64,000 nt of DNA from NCBI RefSeq assembly GCF_004794515.1, contig NZ_SSDF01000052.1, forward strand, positions 1 to 64,000. The letters run 5' to 3'. A program made the position numbers and the translations under genes. Position 1 is the first letter of the stretch; the number at the start of each line of letters is the position of its first letter. This DNA is from Microbacterium sp. A20 (lineage in GTDB: Bacteria > Actinomycetota > Actinomycetes > Actinomycetales > Microbacteriaceae). The notes under the pieces are model-generated. The model searched no databases, was not told where the DNA came from, and worked only from the letters and a program-made list of their open reading frames with translations. Below are positions 42,588 through 52,517 of the stretch, piece by piece.

Positions 42588-43865
42588 GTGAGCAGAACGC
42601 GAAGCCGCAGCGACTCGATCCGAGAGGACGAGGAGCTGCGGCTTCCGCGTGCGCCGGGGCTCTTCCGGCGATTCTGGGCGCGGCATCCGCTGTTCGCCGA
42701 CGTCCTGCTGACGCTGCTCTGCCTGCTCCTCTCCCTCGCCCCGGCGGGTCGGTTCGCCGAGGAGTCGGTTCCGGAATCCACCTACATCGCGATCAACATC
42801 GCCACGCTGGCGATGATCGTGGTGGCGTGCAGCACACTCCTGTGGCGACGACGGGCGCCGCTCGGTCCTTTCGTCGCGGCGGTGATCCTGGGAACGGTCG
42901 GCTTGTTCACCGGGTTGTCCAGCGGCATCATCCTGCTGCTCGTCGCCTGTTACGGTCTCGCGGTCTATCGCTCGTCGCGCGCGGCCTGGACCTGCTACGG
43001 AATCGGCGCGGCGTGGTTCCTCCTGCTCAGCGGACTCCTGATGCTCACCGGCGTGATCGTGATGCAGAACGGACTCGACACCGCGCTCAGCTACATCGTT
43101 CTCGGCCTGATCGGCACGCTCATCGGCGTCAACGTCGGCGGCCGCAAGCGCTATCTGTCGGCCGTCATCGATCGCTCGCGGCAGCTGCTCGTCGAGCGTG
43201 ACCAGCAGGCGCAGCTCGCCGCCGCATCCGAGCGGGCGCGCATCGCTCGGGAGATGCACGACATCGTCTCCCACTCGCTGACGGTGATCGTGGCACTGTC
43301 CGAAGGCGCCGCGGCGACGCCCGACCGCGAACAGGCACGCAAGGCGGCGACCCACACGGCGGACACCGCTCGTGCCGCCCTGACCGAGATGCGATCCATG
43401 CTCGGTGTGCTGCGGGATGATGACGCGTCTCCGCTGCCCCTGGCCCCCACGAATCCGGCCCGGCCGCGCGACACGGTCGAGGCGGCCCAGCGCGCCGGAT
43501 ACCCCGCGACGCTCACGGTCGTGGGGCACGCCGAGGTCTCCCCCGCCGTCGCGCATGCGATCGGACGCATCGTGCAGGAGGGCGTGACGAACGCGATGCG
43601 TCATGCCCCCACCGCCTCGACCATCGGTGTACGACTGGACTACGCACCGGATTCCGTGACGATCGACATCGTCAACGACGGCGTGTCCGGCGGCATCGGG
43701 ACCGAGGGCTTCGGTCTGCGCGGACTCGCCGAGCGCGCCGCCCATGTCCAGGGAAGCGTCGAGTCCGCGCCATCCGGTGCAGGACGATGGGTTCTGCACG
43801 CCGTGCTGCCGACGAAGGCGACCGGCCCGGCCGTACCGAGCGAATCGATGGAGGACGACCGATGA
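42588..43865 (+). CDS. Sensor histidine kinase, NarL-type partner
   Basis: A 425-residue kinase. The N-terminus holds about four to six membrane helices (residues 40-180), without a large external loop. HisKA_3 follows, with His224 in AREMHDIVSHSLTV, then an ATPase domain whose N-box is EGVTNAMRHA and whose G-box is GFGLRGLAER. The start is GTG 42588. It overlaps its response regulator by 4 bases (ATGA). An intramembrane-sensing kinase beside an ABC-2 exporter suggests it controls that exporter, as in bacitracin-type resistance systems; this is inference. Confidence 0.9.
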   Translation: MSRTRSRSDSIREDEELRLPRAPGLFRRFWARHPLFADVLLTLLCLLLSLAPAGRFAEESVPESTYIAINIATLAMIVVACSTLLWRRRAPLGPFVAAVILGTVGLFTGLSSGIILLLVACYGLAVYRSSRAAWTCYGIGAAWFLLLSGLLMLTGVIVMQNGLDTALSYIVLGLIGTLIGVNVGGRKRYLSAVIDRSRQLLVERDQQAQLAAASERARIAREMHDIVSHSLTVIVALSEGAAATPDREQARKAATHTADTARAALTEMRSMLGVLRDDDASPLPLAPTNPARPRDTVEAAQRAGYPATLTVVGHAEVSPAVAHAIGRIVQEGVTNAMRHAPTASTIGVRLDYAPDSVTIDIVNDGVSGGIGTEGFGLRGLAERAAHVQGSVESAPSGAGRWVLHAVLPTKATGPAVPSESMEDDR

Positions 43866-44545
43866 CGGATGCGATCAGGGTGCTTCTGGTGGATGACCAG
43901 GAATTGATCCGCGTCGGGTTCCGGATGGTCCTCGAAGCAGAGGGCGACATCGTCGTGGTGGGCGAGGCCGGCGACGGGCGGGCGGCGATCGCCCAGAGCG
44001 CCGCACTCGCGCCGGACCTGGTGCTCATGGATATCCGGATGCCGGAGCTGGACGGCATCGCCGCCACGGAGGCCATCGTGCGAGACCACCCTCAGACCAA
44101 GGTGCTCGTGCTGACCACGTTCGATCTCGACGAATACGCCTTCGGCGCCATCCGCGCAGGCGCGAGCGGTTTCCTCCTGAAGGACGCACAGCGTCACGAG
44201 ATGATCTCCGCAGTGCACGCCGTGCACCGCGGAGACGCGGCGCTCTCCCCTCGGATCACGCGGATGCTGCTCGAGCACGTCACCCCGCAGCTCGGCTCCT
44301 CGTCCACCCGGACACCGGATGCCGCGGAGAGCGCGGCGTTGGAATCCCTCACCGATCGTGAGAGAGACGTGTTCCTCGCGATCGGGCGCGGACTGACCAA
44401 TGCCGAGATCGCCCGCTCCCTCTACGTCGGCGAATCGACCGTGAAGACCCACGTCGGTCGGGTGCTGGCGAAACTCCACGCGCGCGACCGCATCCACGCC
44501 GTGATCCTGGCGCACAGACTCGGCCTCGTCGGAAACGAGACCTGA
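43862..44545 (+). CDS. NarL/LuxR-type response regulator
   Basis: A 227-residue regulator with the receiver domain at about residues 5-125 (Asp57 in LVLMDIRMPEL, switch Thr and Lys in FLLKDAQ) and a LuxR helix-turn-helix (about 160-222; LTDRERDVFLAIGRGLTN, then ESTVKTHVGRVLAKL). The ATG at 43862 is in a 4-base overlap with the kinase stop. The partner kinase is the gene before it. It ends 4 bases before the converging aldo/keto reductase. Confidence 0.93.
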   Translation: MTDAIRVLLVDDQELIRVGFRMVLEAEGDIVVVGEAGDGRAAIAQSAALAPDLVLMDIRMPELDGIAATEAIVRDHPQTKVLVLTTFDLDEYAFGAIRAGASGFLLKDAQRHEMISAVHAVHRGDAALSPRITRMLLEHVTPQLGSSSTRTPDAAESAALESLTDRERDVFLAIGRGLTNAEIARSLYVGESTVKTHVGRVLAKLHARDRIHAVILAHRLGLVGNET

Positions 44546-44549
44546 CGCA

Positions 44550-45503
44550 TCAGGCGCCGGCGGGGGTCCATTCCGACACGCGGTCGAGCAGCCGCACCTC
44601 CTCAGCGGAGAGCTCGAGTCGAGCACCCGCCAGCAGGTCCGGCACCTGTGCGATCGTGCGAGCACTCGCAATCGGCGCGACGACGGTCGGCTGCGCCCGC
44701 AACCAGGCGAGAGACGTCGCGGCGACCGACGTCCCGTGAGCATCGGCGACCTGCTCGAGCGCACCGATGATCCGCAACCCGGCCTCAGTCGCGTACTTCG
44801 CGGCGAACTGCGCGCGGGGGGAATCCTGCTCCGAGCTGTCGGTCGAGCGATACTTGCCCGTCAGGAATCCGCTCGCCAGGGCGTAATAGGGAACCAGCCC
44901 GAGGTCGAACTCCTCGGCGACCGGGATGATGGTGTCCTCGACCTCATTGCGATGAACGAGGTTGTAGTGCGGCTGAACGGCCACCGGCACGGCGACACCC
45001 GTGCGCCGCGCGATCTCGATCCATTCCCTGATGCGCTCCGCCGAATAGTTCGACACCGCCACGTGACGAACCAGACCGTCTTCGACGAGTTGTCCGAACG
45101 CGGCGACGGTCTCCTCCAGCGGAACGGTCTCGTCATCGAAGTGCGCGTAGTACAGATCGATCTCGTCAGCGCCGAGACGCCGGAGCGAGGCCTCGGCCGC
45201 CTTTCGCACGTTCGGTCCGGAGAGGCCGCGGAACTGCGGGTGCTGGCTCACCTTGGTGGCCACGACGACACCGGACGGCTTACGGGATGCGAGCCACTCC
45301 CCGATGATCGTCTCGCTCTCGCCCCCCTCGTTCCCCGGCACCCAGGAGCTGTACGAATCGGCCGTGTCGATGAAGTCGCCACCGCCGTCCACAAATGCAT
45401 CGAGCACGGCGAACGAGGTATCGCGATCGGCCGTCCAGCCGAACACGTTGCCGCCGAGCGCGAGCGGGAGGACGTCAAGATCACTGGTGCCGATACGAGT
45501 CAT
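44550..45503 (-). CDS. Aldo/keto reductase
   Basis: A 317-residue NADPH-dependent oxidoreductase with the (alpha/beta)8 barrel. The catalytic Asp/Tyr pair lies in FIDTADSYSSW (about residues 46-56), the Lys in VVATKVSQHP, and the His in LYYAHFDDE. The NADPH site IASARTIAQVPDLL is at the C-terminus. The ATG at 45503 is chosen because the reading before it (MRGSR...) adds an unsupported Arg/Ser stretch. The substrate cannot be assigned. Confidence 0.9.
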   Translation of the reverse strand: MTRIGTSDLDVLPLALGGNVFGWTADRDTSFAVLDAFVDGGGDFIDTADSYSSWVPGNEGGESETIIGEWLASRKPSGVVVATKVSQHPQFRGLSGPNVRKAAEASLRRLGADEIDLYYAHFDDETVPLEETVAAFGQLVEDGLVRHVAVSNYSAERIREWIEIARRTGVAVPVAVQPHYNLVHRNEVEDTIIPVAEEFDLGLVPYYALASGFLTGKYRSTDSSEQDSPRAQFAAKYATEAGLRIIGALEQVADAHGTSVAATSLAWLRAQPTVVAPIASARTIAQVPDLLAGARLELSAEEVRLLDRVSEWTPAGA

Positions 45504-45548
45504 GACGAAGACAACCGCGGATCGGGATCCACGCATTCCCGGATGACG

Positions 45549-46406
45549 TCATGTTTCCGCATCGGCGGGGGACGAGTTCGTCTTCGGCGTCTCGCCCTCG
45601 TCGTAGATCTGCGAGGGTCGCCCGACGAGCCGTGAGTCCGGAGCGTGGGCGACCAGCGGATCTTTGCCCGGGTAGTCGAAACGGGCGAGGACGCACCTCA
45701 TCGCTTCGAGTCGAGCCCGCATCTTGTCGTTCGACTTGATGACGATCCACGGCTCGGATGGCGTGTCCGTGTGGAAGAACATGGCTTCCTTCGCCGCCGT
45801 GTAATCCGCCCAACGGTCGATGCTGGCGAGGTCAGTGGGGCTCAGCTTCCACTGTTTGACGGGGTCGTCGCTGCGCCGTCTGAACCGACGACGCTGCTCC
45901 GCCTCTCCCACCGAGAACCACAGCTTGATGAGGCGGATGCCCGAGCTCACGATCATCCGTTCGAACTGCGGAGCGGTCTGCATGAACTCCTCGTACTCCG
46001 TGGACGAGCAGTAGCCCATGACCCGTTCGACGCCGGCGCGGTTGTACCAGGAGCGGTCCATCATCACGATCTCGCCGCCGGAGGGCAGATGCGCGATGTA
46101 GCGCTGGAAATACCACTGCGTCCGCTCCGCATCCGTCGGCTTGTCGAGAGCGACGACCCGAGCGCCGCGAGGATTCAGGTGCTCCATGAAGCGTTTGATC
46201 GCCCCACCCTTCCCCGCCGCGTCCCGTCCTTCGAACAGGATGAGCAGCCGCTCGGAGGAATGTTTGATGTGCGACTGGAGCTTCAGGAGCTCGATCTGCA
46301 GCAGCCGCTTCTCCCGTTCGTACTCGGCCGTGGAGATCTTCTTCGTGTAGGGGTAGTCGTGCTGCCACTCCGGGGTGACCGTCGCTGTCTCGGGTGCGCT
46401 GCTCAA
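45549..46406 (-). CDS. ppk2: Polyphosphate kinase 2
   Basis: A 285-residue class I PPK2, which phosphorylates nucleoside diphosphates with polyphosphate. Walker A FEGRDAAGKGGAIKR is at about residues 60-74, and the lid-region DRSWYNRAGVERVMGYC at about 118-134. The start used is TTG 46406 with GAGAGGG upstream; GTG ten codons later (46376) is an alternative, and no ATG lies before the conserved YPYTKKIS region. A hairpin and a palindrome occupy its upstream region. Confidence 0.9.
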   Translation of the reverse strand: MSSAPETATVTPEWQHDYPYTKKISTAEYEREKRLLQIELLKLQSHIKHSSERLLILFEGRDAAGKGGAIKRFMEHLNPRGARVVALDKPTDAERTQWYFQRYIAHLPSGGEIVMMDRSWYNRAGVERVMGYCSSTEYEEFMQTAPQFERMIVSSGIRLIKLWFSVGEAEQRRRFRRRSDDPVKQWKLSPTDLASIDRWADYTAAKEAMFFHTDTPSEPWIVIKSNDKMRARLEAMRCVLARFDYPGKDPLVAHAPDSRLVGRPSQIYDEGETPKTNSSPADAET

Positions 46407-46453
46407 GATCTCGCCCTCTCAGGTGCTCTGAATCCCCGAATTCGCGCAGGCAA

Positions 46454-46490
46454 GCGCAGGTGGCCGGAGCGGGGAGGCGGCCACCTGCGC
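46454..46490. promoter_or_regulatory. Hairpin upstream of ppk2
   Basis: GCGCAGGTGGCC (46454-46465) and GGCCACCTGCGC (46479-46490) form a perfect 12-base stem with a 13-base GA-rich loop. It lies in the divergent region between ppk2 and the DUF7882 gene, so it is a leader or regulatory element rather than the terminator of a known gene. On the plus strand CTTCT follows. Function unknown. Confidence 0.5.
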
Positions 46491-46534
46491 GTCTTCTACC
46501 TGGCACGATCCGTCGGCCCGCCAGGAAACCTGCC

Positions 46535-46551
46535 TGATGTGTAACATATCA
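46535..46551. promoter_or_regulatory. Palindrome near the DUF7882 promoter region, candidate operator
   Basis: TGATGTGTAACATATCA is a 17-base palindrome, pairing at seven of eight positions around a central A. TTGACT follows directly (46552). It could bind a GntR-, Crp- or TetR-type dimer. No regulator gene is adjacent. Confidence 0.4.
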
Positions 46552-46608
46552 TTGACTGAAGCGATACATCGGAATGCGTGGTCACCACCAGGCCGCTATC
46601 GTTCTGGC

Positions 46609-46932
46609 ATGGGAACGATCCAGTACGGCAACGGGGATGACATCCACATCGAGGACCGCGCCCTCGCGCACCTGAAGGTGGTCATCGCCACGAAGCTCCG
46701 CCGCAACGAGAGCTTCACCCTCTCCTGGCGGCACCCCGAAGGCCAGCAGGTGGGACGTTCGACGATCTGGCTGCATCCGTCGATACCGTTGCGCTTCACG
46801 TTCGAGGAGCCGGAGGCGCCGCAGCTGAACCCGAAGTGGATTCAGGATCTGATGCAGTCTGCGAGTTCCACGGGCGGCATCAGCCTCATCGAAGAGGTGA
46901 TCGACGCACCCGAGGCCGCCGCCGAGAAGTGA
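46609..46932 (+). CDS. DUF7882-family protein
   Basis: A 107-residue soluble protein. The start IQYGNGDDIHIEDRALAHL (residues 4-22) and KLRRNESFTLSW (about 30-41) match a small family common in Microbacteriaceae, often present in several copies per genome. Function is not known. The ATG at 46609 is supported by TATCGT 6 bases upstream; the longer frame from 46537 runs through the palindrome. Confidence 0.75.
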   Translation: MGTIQYGNGDDIHIEDRALAHLKVVIATKLRRNESFTLSWRHPEGQQVGRSTIWLHPSIPLRFTFEEPEAPQLNPKWIQDLMQSASSTGGISLIEEVIDAPEAAAEK

Positions 46933-46965
46933 ATCCGCGAACCCCACTCTCGTGAGGGATTGAAG

Positions 46966-47038
46966 AGCCGACTACGGGACTCGAACCCGTAACCCCCGTA
47001 TTACAAGTACGGTGCGCTACCAATTGCGCCAAGTCGGC
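46966..47038 (-). tRNA. tRNA-Thr (anticodon TGT)
   Basis: A 73-nt cloverleaf on the minus strand: acceptor GCCGACT/AGTCGGC, D arm with GCGC AATTGGTA GCGC, anticodon stem CCGTA/TACGG with loop CTTGTAA, and T arm GGGTTCGAGTCCC. Anticodon TGT reads ACA and ACG. The discriminator is T, and CCA is not encoded. Confidence 0.95.
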
Positions 47039-47079
47039 GGATGCCACCAGCTTAGCGATGGCATCGACCCGGCTTCGAC

Positions 47080-48012
47080 CTACGGAGTCGTCGTGGGCGA
47101 GGGGGTCGCCGTCGCGCGGGAGGCATCGCTCGCCACGCTCAGCACGAACTGCGAGAACTCGGCCGGGTCGTCCAGCGCCCCGACGTAGGCCTCGCCGTTC
47201 GCGACGATCATCGGCGCTGCGGTCAGCACCAGGTCGTCGGAGCCGGCGAGCGGTCCGTCCAGAGCCCTGGTCGTCGCCTCCTTCGCCCAGCCCACGAAGT
47301 CGCCGTCCTCGATGCACGAGCGCACGGCCTTGGCGTTGTCGACGCCGACCGCGCCCGCGAGGTTCGCGAGGTCCTCGTCGGAGAGGCCGTCGCTGCCGAC
47401 CTCGGGCTGGTCGTCGAGCAGGTCGTGATTGAACGCGTAGAACTGTGCGGGCGAGTGCGTGGCGACGCATGCCGCAGCCGCGGCCGAACGAAGCGAGTAC
47501 TTGGTGCCGTTGGAGCTGGCGGTGAGCAACGCGACCGGGTGGTAGCTGACCGTGACCGCGTCCTCGCTGATCCAACCGGCGAGCTGTCGAGCATTGGCAC
47601 GCTCGAACTCACCGGCGTCGGGTGAGAGGTAGTCGACGTATACGTGGATGTCGACCTTCTCGGACGCCGTCGGGTCAGGCGTCGGGCTGGCCGATTCGCC
47701 GGCATCGGACGCTTCGGGACTCGGGGTCTCCGGCACGGCACCCGTTCCGGCGAACGATTCGAGATCGGTGACGACGACGCCGTCCGACTCCATGCCGGTC
47801 GGTGTGAGCCTCGGCTTGGAGACCTGGGAGGACACCGCGAGCGTCACCGCAGTGCCGATCGCGCCCACCGCGACGAGCGCTACCGCGCCGATGATGATCC
47901 GTCGCATGAGGCGCGCCCTGGACTGCTGGGCGTGCACTCTCTGAGCCTTCTCCCGTACGACCTCGCGGGAATTGCGAGGCGTCGGGACGTTCGGCGTTTC
48001 GTCGCTCGACAT
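47080..48012 (-). CDS. DsbA-like thioredoxin-fold membrane protein lacking the CXXC motif
   Basis: A 310-residue protein: a cytoplasmic N-terminus, one membrane segment (about residues 38-60), a Ser/Pro/Thr-rich linker (about 80-115), then a DsbA/thioredoxin_4 domain. The fold begins VDIHVYVDYLSPDAGEF; where active relatives have CPxC (FxDFxCPxC), this one has SPDA, so both active cysteines are gone. Two other cysteines (in AAAACVATH and VRSCIEDGDF) could still form a disulfide. It cannot be a dithiol oxidase and is perhaps a chaperone-like or structural protein. ATG 48012 has AGGA upstream; the longer frame lacks support. Confidence 0.8.
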   Translation of the reverse strand: MSSDETPNVPTPRNSREVVREKAQRVHAQQSRARLMRRIIIGAVALVAVGAIGTAVTLAVSSQVSKPRLTPTGMESDGVVVTDLESFAGTGAVPETPSPEASDAGESASPTPDPTASEKVDIHVYVDYLSPDAGEFERANARQLAGWISEDAVTVSYHPVALLTASSNGTKYSLRSAAAAACVATHSPAQFYAFNHDLLDDQPEVGSDGLSDEDLANLAGAVGVDNAKAVRSCIEDGDFVGWAKEATTRALDGPLAGSDDLVLTAAPMIVANGEAYVGALDDPAEFSQFVLSVASDASRATATPSPTTTP

Positions 48013-48243
48013 CGTTCCTCTGTGAGTCTCAACGGGGGTCCGGGTTGGCCCCGACCGCCGCTCGGCGACGATCGCCGCTGCGCGCGGCCGAGTTCGATGG
48101 TAGTCAGTGAGGCTGAGAAATACCCAGGTACCGCCGTTCATGTCATACTGATCCCGACCCAATGACGGGTCACGGCGGGGTCACCCGCCGCTTCATCACT
48201 ACGGATCGTCCGGCACGTACCTGCCGGTGAAGGAGAAAAGACA

Positions 48244-49347
<1,104 letters not shown>

Positions 49348-49357
49348 TCGGATCCAC

Positions 49358-49403
49358 AGACGCGGCGCAGGCTGACTTCGGTCACCTGCGCCGCGTCTCT
49401 TTT
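49358..49403 (+). terminator. Terminator after ugpC
   Basis: The stem AGACGCGGCGCAGG / CCTGCGCCGCGTCT with loop CTGACTTCGGTCA is followed by CTTTTCC. It lies 11 bases past the ugpC stop and before the DUF4032 gene. Confidence 0.85.
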
Positions 49404-49429
49404 CCGCCTCATCTCGACCAGGGAGCATC

Positions 49430-50734
49430 ATGCAGGATTCGCTGCGGATCACCGCCAGCAAGATCGATCCGGGACTGCTGGCCCTCCCCTGGTCCACGAC
49501 GCTGGCGAAGTGGCCCTCGGAACACATCGTGTCGCTCCCGAAGGGGCTGTCCCGTCACCTCGTGCGCTTCGCCGATCTCTCGGGCCGGGTGATCGCGGTG
49601 AAGGAGACCACGGCGGAGATGGCCCAGCGCGAGTACGACATGCTCGGCAACCTCGCCCGCCTCGACGTGCCCTGCGTCGACCGGGTCGCGGTGATCGCCG
49701 GACGTACGGATGCCGAAGGCGAGGCTCTTCCGGCCGCCCTGGTCACCTCCCACCTGCGCTTCTCGATGCCGTACCGCGCCCTGTTCACCCGGGTGCTGCG
49801 CCCCGACACCGCGACCCGCCTCGTGGATGCCCTGGCCCTGCTGCTGGTGCGCCTGCACAACGTCGGCTTCTACTGGGGCGACGTCTCCCTGTCGAACACG
49901 CTGTTCCGCCGTGATGCAGGCGCGTTCGCCGCATATCTGGTCGATGCGGAGACGGGTGAGCTGCATGAGGAGGGCCTGACCGACGGGCAGCGCGCCTACG
50001 ATCTCGACCTGGCCCGCACGAACATCGCCGGCGAGATCATGGACCTCGCCGCGGGCGGTCGCCTCGAACACGGGGTGGACGCCGTCGCGATCGCCGACGG
50101 AATCGTCTCGTCGTACAGGTCGCTGTGGGCCGAACTCACCGCACAGGAGTCGTTCTCGGCGGCGGAGACCTGGCGCATCACGGAGCGGGTCGAGCGCCTG
50201 AACGCCCTGGGCTTCGACATCGACGAGATGTCCATGTCGACGACCGCCGACGGCACCGTCGTCGAGATCCAACCCAAGGTGGTGGACGCCGGCCACCATC
50301 AGCGCCGGCTGATCCGCCTGACCGGCCTCGATGTGGAGGAGAACCAGGCACGGCGCCTGCTGAACGACCTCGACGAGTTCCGTGCCCGCTCGACGAAGCA
50401 GTGGGCCGACGAGGAGATGTACGCGCACGAGTGGCTCACCCGTGTCTTCGAGCCGGTGGTGCGGGCGATCCCGTACGAGCTGCGCGCCAAGCTCGAGCCC
50501 GCCGAGGTCTTCCACCAGGTGCTCGAGCACCGCTGGTACCTCTCGCAGGCGCAGGGGCGCTCGGTTCCCCTCGCGGAGGTGCTGACCAGCTACATCAACG
50601 AGGTGCTGCGACACCGGCGCGACGAGGCGACCATCATGGGTCCGCCCACCGAGACCATGAGCCTGCCCGTCGTCACCGGTGTGACGCCGGTTGCCGACGA
50701 GGACGAGGACATCGACTGGCGCGACCTGGTCTGA
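49430..50734 (+). CDS. DUF4032-domain protein with a kinase-like N-terminal part
   Basis: A 434-residue soluble protein. The N-terminal half looks like a lipopolysaccharide-kinase-type fold (RVIAVKETTAEMAQREYDML at about residues 53-72 with Lys, HNVGFYWGDVSLSNTLF at about 141-157 resembling the catalytic loop), and the C-terminal half is DUF4032 (about 225-395). It recurs next to UgpC/MsmK ATPases in actinobacteria. Catalysis is not demonstrated for the family. It ends in an acidic tail. Confidence 0.82.
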   Translation: MQDSLRITASKIDPGLLALPWSTTLAKWPSEHIVSLPKGLSRHLVRFADLSGRVIAVKETTAEMAQREYDMLGNLARLDVPCVDRVAVIAGRTDAEGEALPAALVTSHLRFSMPYRALFTRVLRPDTATRLVDALALLLVRLHNVGFYWGDVSLSNTLFRRDAGAFAAYLVDAETGELHEEGLTDGQRAYDLDLARTNIAGEIMDLAAGGRLEHGVDAVAIADGIVSSYRSLWAELTAQESFSAAETWRITERVERLNALGFDIDEMSMSTTADGTVVEIQPKVVDAGHHQRRLIRLTGLDVEENQARRLLNDLDEFRARSTKQWADEEMYAHEWLTRVFEPVVRAIPYELRAKLEPAEVFHQVLEHRWYLSQAQGRSVPLAEVLTSYINEVLRHRRDEATIMGPPTETMSLPVVTGVTPVADEDEDIDWRDLV

Positions 50735-50842
50735 CGCGCGGACGCGCGCCGAGTGCACGGGGTGTTGCCGAGCGCACCGCATGCCGGCGTCGACGAGCCG
50801 TACATTCGGCGAAAACTCGTGCAGTCGCCGAGGATCGGAGCG

Positions 50843-51484
50843 TCAGTAACCGACCGTGAACCGCTCGCGGTGGTGGTTGCCCTGCTCGATCTCGTCCACC
50901 ACGGCGACGGCGAAGTCCGCACCGGAGATGAACGACTTCCCATCCGCATCACGGACAATCACGTCACCGCCGTCGCGGTAGTGTCCCGTGCGCTCGCCTT
51001 CGGCCCACGGGCCGAACACCTCAGCGGGGTGGATGAAGAACCAGTCGAGGTCGGCACCCGTCGCCTCGAGGAGCGCGAGGGAGTCGATGCCGACCTGCGC
51101 CTCGTGCTTGTACTCCTCGGGGAAGTCCTGATCGAACAGACGCGGTCCTCCGGGAGCCACAAGGCTGCCACCCGCGCCTCCGACGACGCCGAGACGCGTC
51201 TCCGTGCCCGCGAGGCGGTCGACGACGTTCGACAGCGCCTCGAGCGCCCGGTCCTCCATGTCGCCGCGCGGCGAGAGCGCCGACACGACGGCGTCCGCTC
51301 CGACGAACGCCTCGGCGAGAGGACCGAGGTCGAGGGCGGAGCCCTGCAGATACGCGGCCCCCGCCACCGGGTCGGTGGGCACGGAGCGGGAGATCGCGAT
51401 GACCGCATGGCCGCGACTCACCGCCTCGCTGACGATGTGACGACCGGCGTAACCGGTGCCTCCGAGCACGACGATGCGAGCCAT
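50843..51484 (-). CDS. NAD(P)-binding Rossmann-fold oxidoreductase
   Basis: A 213-residue short NAD(P)H-binding protein of the YwnB/NmrA-like group. The glycine-rich motif VVLGGTGYAGRHIVSEA lies at residues 5-21, and the nucleotide-fold strands DAVVSALSP and RLGVVGGAGG follow. No clear Tyr-x-x-x-Lys catalytic pair is visible, so it may bind rather than reduce its partner. It is 22 bases downstream of rlmB on the same strand. The 108-base gap to the DUF4032 gene shows nothing further. Confidence 0.82.
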   Translation of the reverse strand: MARIVVLGGTGYAGRHIVSEAVSRGHAVIAISRSVPTDPVAGAAYLQGSALDLGPLAEAFVGADAVVSALSPRGDMEDRALEALSNVVDRLAGTETRLGVVGGAGGSLVAPGGPRLFDQDFPEEYKHEAQVGIDSLALLEATGADLDWFFIHPAEVFGPWAEGERTGHYRDGGDVIVRDADGKSFISGADFAVAVVDEIEQGNHHRERFTVGY

Positions 51485-51506
51485 GATCTGCCTTTCCTCG
51501 GACGGT

Positions 51507-52517
51507 CTAGTTCTTGGCGGCGCGGAGCGACGCGACCTGGTAGAGCGCGACCGAGGTCGCGATGCCGGCGTTCAGCGACTCGGTGGCCGCCGAGATCGGG
51601 ATGGAGACGATCTGATCGCAGGTCTCGGAGACCAGGCGTGACAGGCCCTTGCCCTCCGAGCCGACCACGATCACGACGGGACGATCGGCCAGCTGCAGCT
51701 CGGGCAGGGACACATCGCCGTCACCGTCGAGGCCAAGCACGAAGACACCCTGCTTCTTGAACTCCTTGAGCTGCGTGGTGAGGTTGGTCGCCAGCGCCAC
51801 GGGCGTGCGGGCGACGGCTCCGGCGCTGGTCTTCCAGGCAGCGGAGTTGACACCGGCCGAGCGGCGCTGCGGAAGGATGATGCCGTGACCGCCGAACGCC
51901 GCGGTGGAGCGGATGATCGCGCCGAGGTTGCGGGGGTCCGTGATGCCGTCGAGCGCCACGAAGAGCGGCACCTCGCCCTTGTCGATGACCTGCTCGAGAA
52001 GATCCTGCGGGTGCGCGTACTCGTACGGCGGGACCTTGATCGCGACGCCCTGGTGCACGCCGTCGAAGCCGGCCATACGGTCGAGTTCCGGACGGGTGAC
52101 CTCCATCACGGGGATCCCGCGATTCGTGGCGATCGCCAGCATCTCCTTCACGCGGTCGTCCATCTCGACGCGCTGCGCGATGTAGAAGGCCGTCGCCGGA
52201 ATCTTCGCCCGCAGCGCCTCGAGCACGGAGTTGCGACCCGTGACGTTCTCGGTGTCGTCTCCTGCCTTCGCCTTCGGCGCGCGGTTCGAACCGCCACCGG
52301 AGCCCTGGCGACTGCCGCCGGGGCGACCCTTGCCGCCCGTCGCTGCGGCGTAGCGCTCGGCCGCGGCCTTGCGCTTGCCCGCCGGGTGCCAGGCGCGGTC
52401 CTCCGCCTTCGGCGTCGGTCCCCGCCCCTCGAGCGCCTTGCGCCCGAGTCCGCCGGTGCCCTTGGTCGGGCCCTTCTTGTTTCCCTTGCTCGCGCCGGGG
52501 CGCCCTGGCTTAGCCAT
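51507..52517 (-). CDS. rlmB: 23S rRNA (guanosine-2'-O-)-methyltransferase, RlmB
   Basis: A 336-residue SpoU-family (SPOUT) methyltransferase that modifies a guanosine in 23S rRNA. A long basic, glycine-rich N-terminal tail (about residues 1-95) precedes the substrate-binding domain and the SPOUT core (motifs [32 protein letters not shown], then [21 protein letters not shown] in two parts), with the knot residues intact. The ATG at 52517 overlaps the stop of cysS by 8 bases, so the two genes are coupled. Confidence 0.92.
   Translation of the reverse strand: MAKPGRPGASKGNKKGPTKGTGGLGRKALEGRGPTPKAEDRAWHPAGKRKAAAERYAAATGGKGRPGGSRQGSGGGSNRAPKAKAGDDTENVTGRNSVLEALRAKIPATAFYIAQRVEMDDRVKEMLAIATNRGIPVMEVTRPELDRMAGFDGVHQGVAIKVPPYEYAHPQDLLEQVIDKGEVPLFVALDGITDPRNLGAIIRSTAAFGGHGIILPQRRSAGVNSAAWKTSAGAVARTPVALATNLTTQLKEFKKQGVFVLGLDGDGDVSLPELQLADRPVVIVVGSEGKGLSRLVSETCDQIVSIPISAATESLNAGIATSVALYQVASLRAAKN

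Noticed and set aside
41712-43799. 695-residue open frame antisense to the ABC permease and kinase
   Set aside because: Mirror of well supported genes; high Arg/His/Gln/Glu and no motif.
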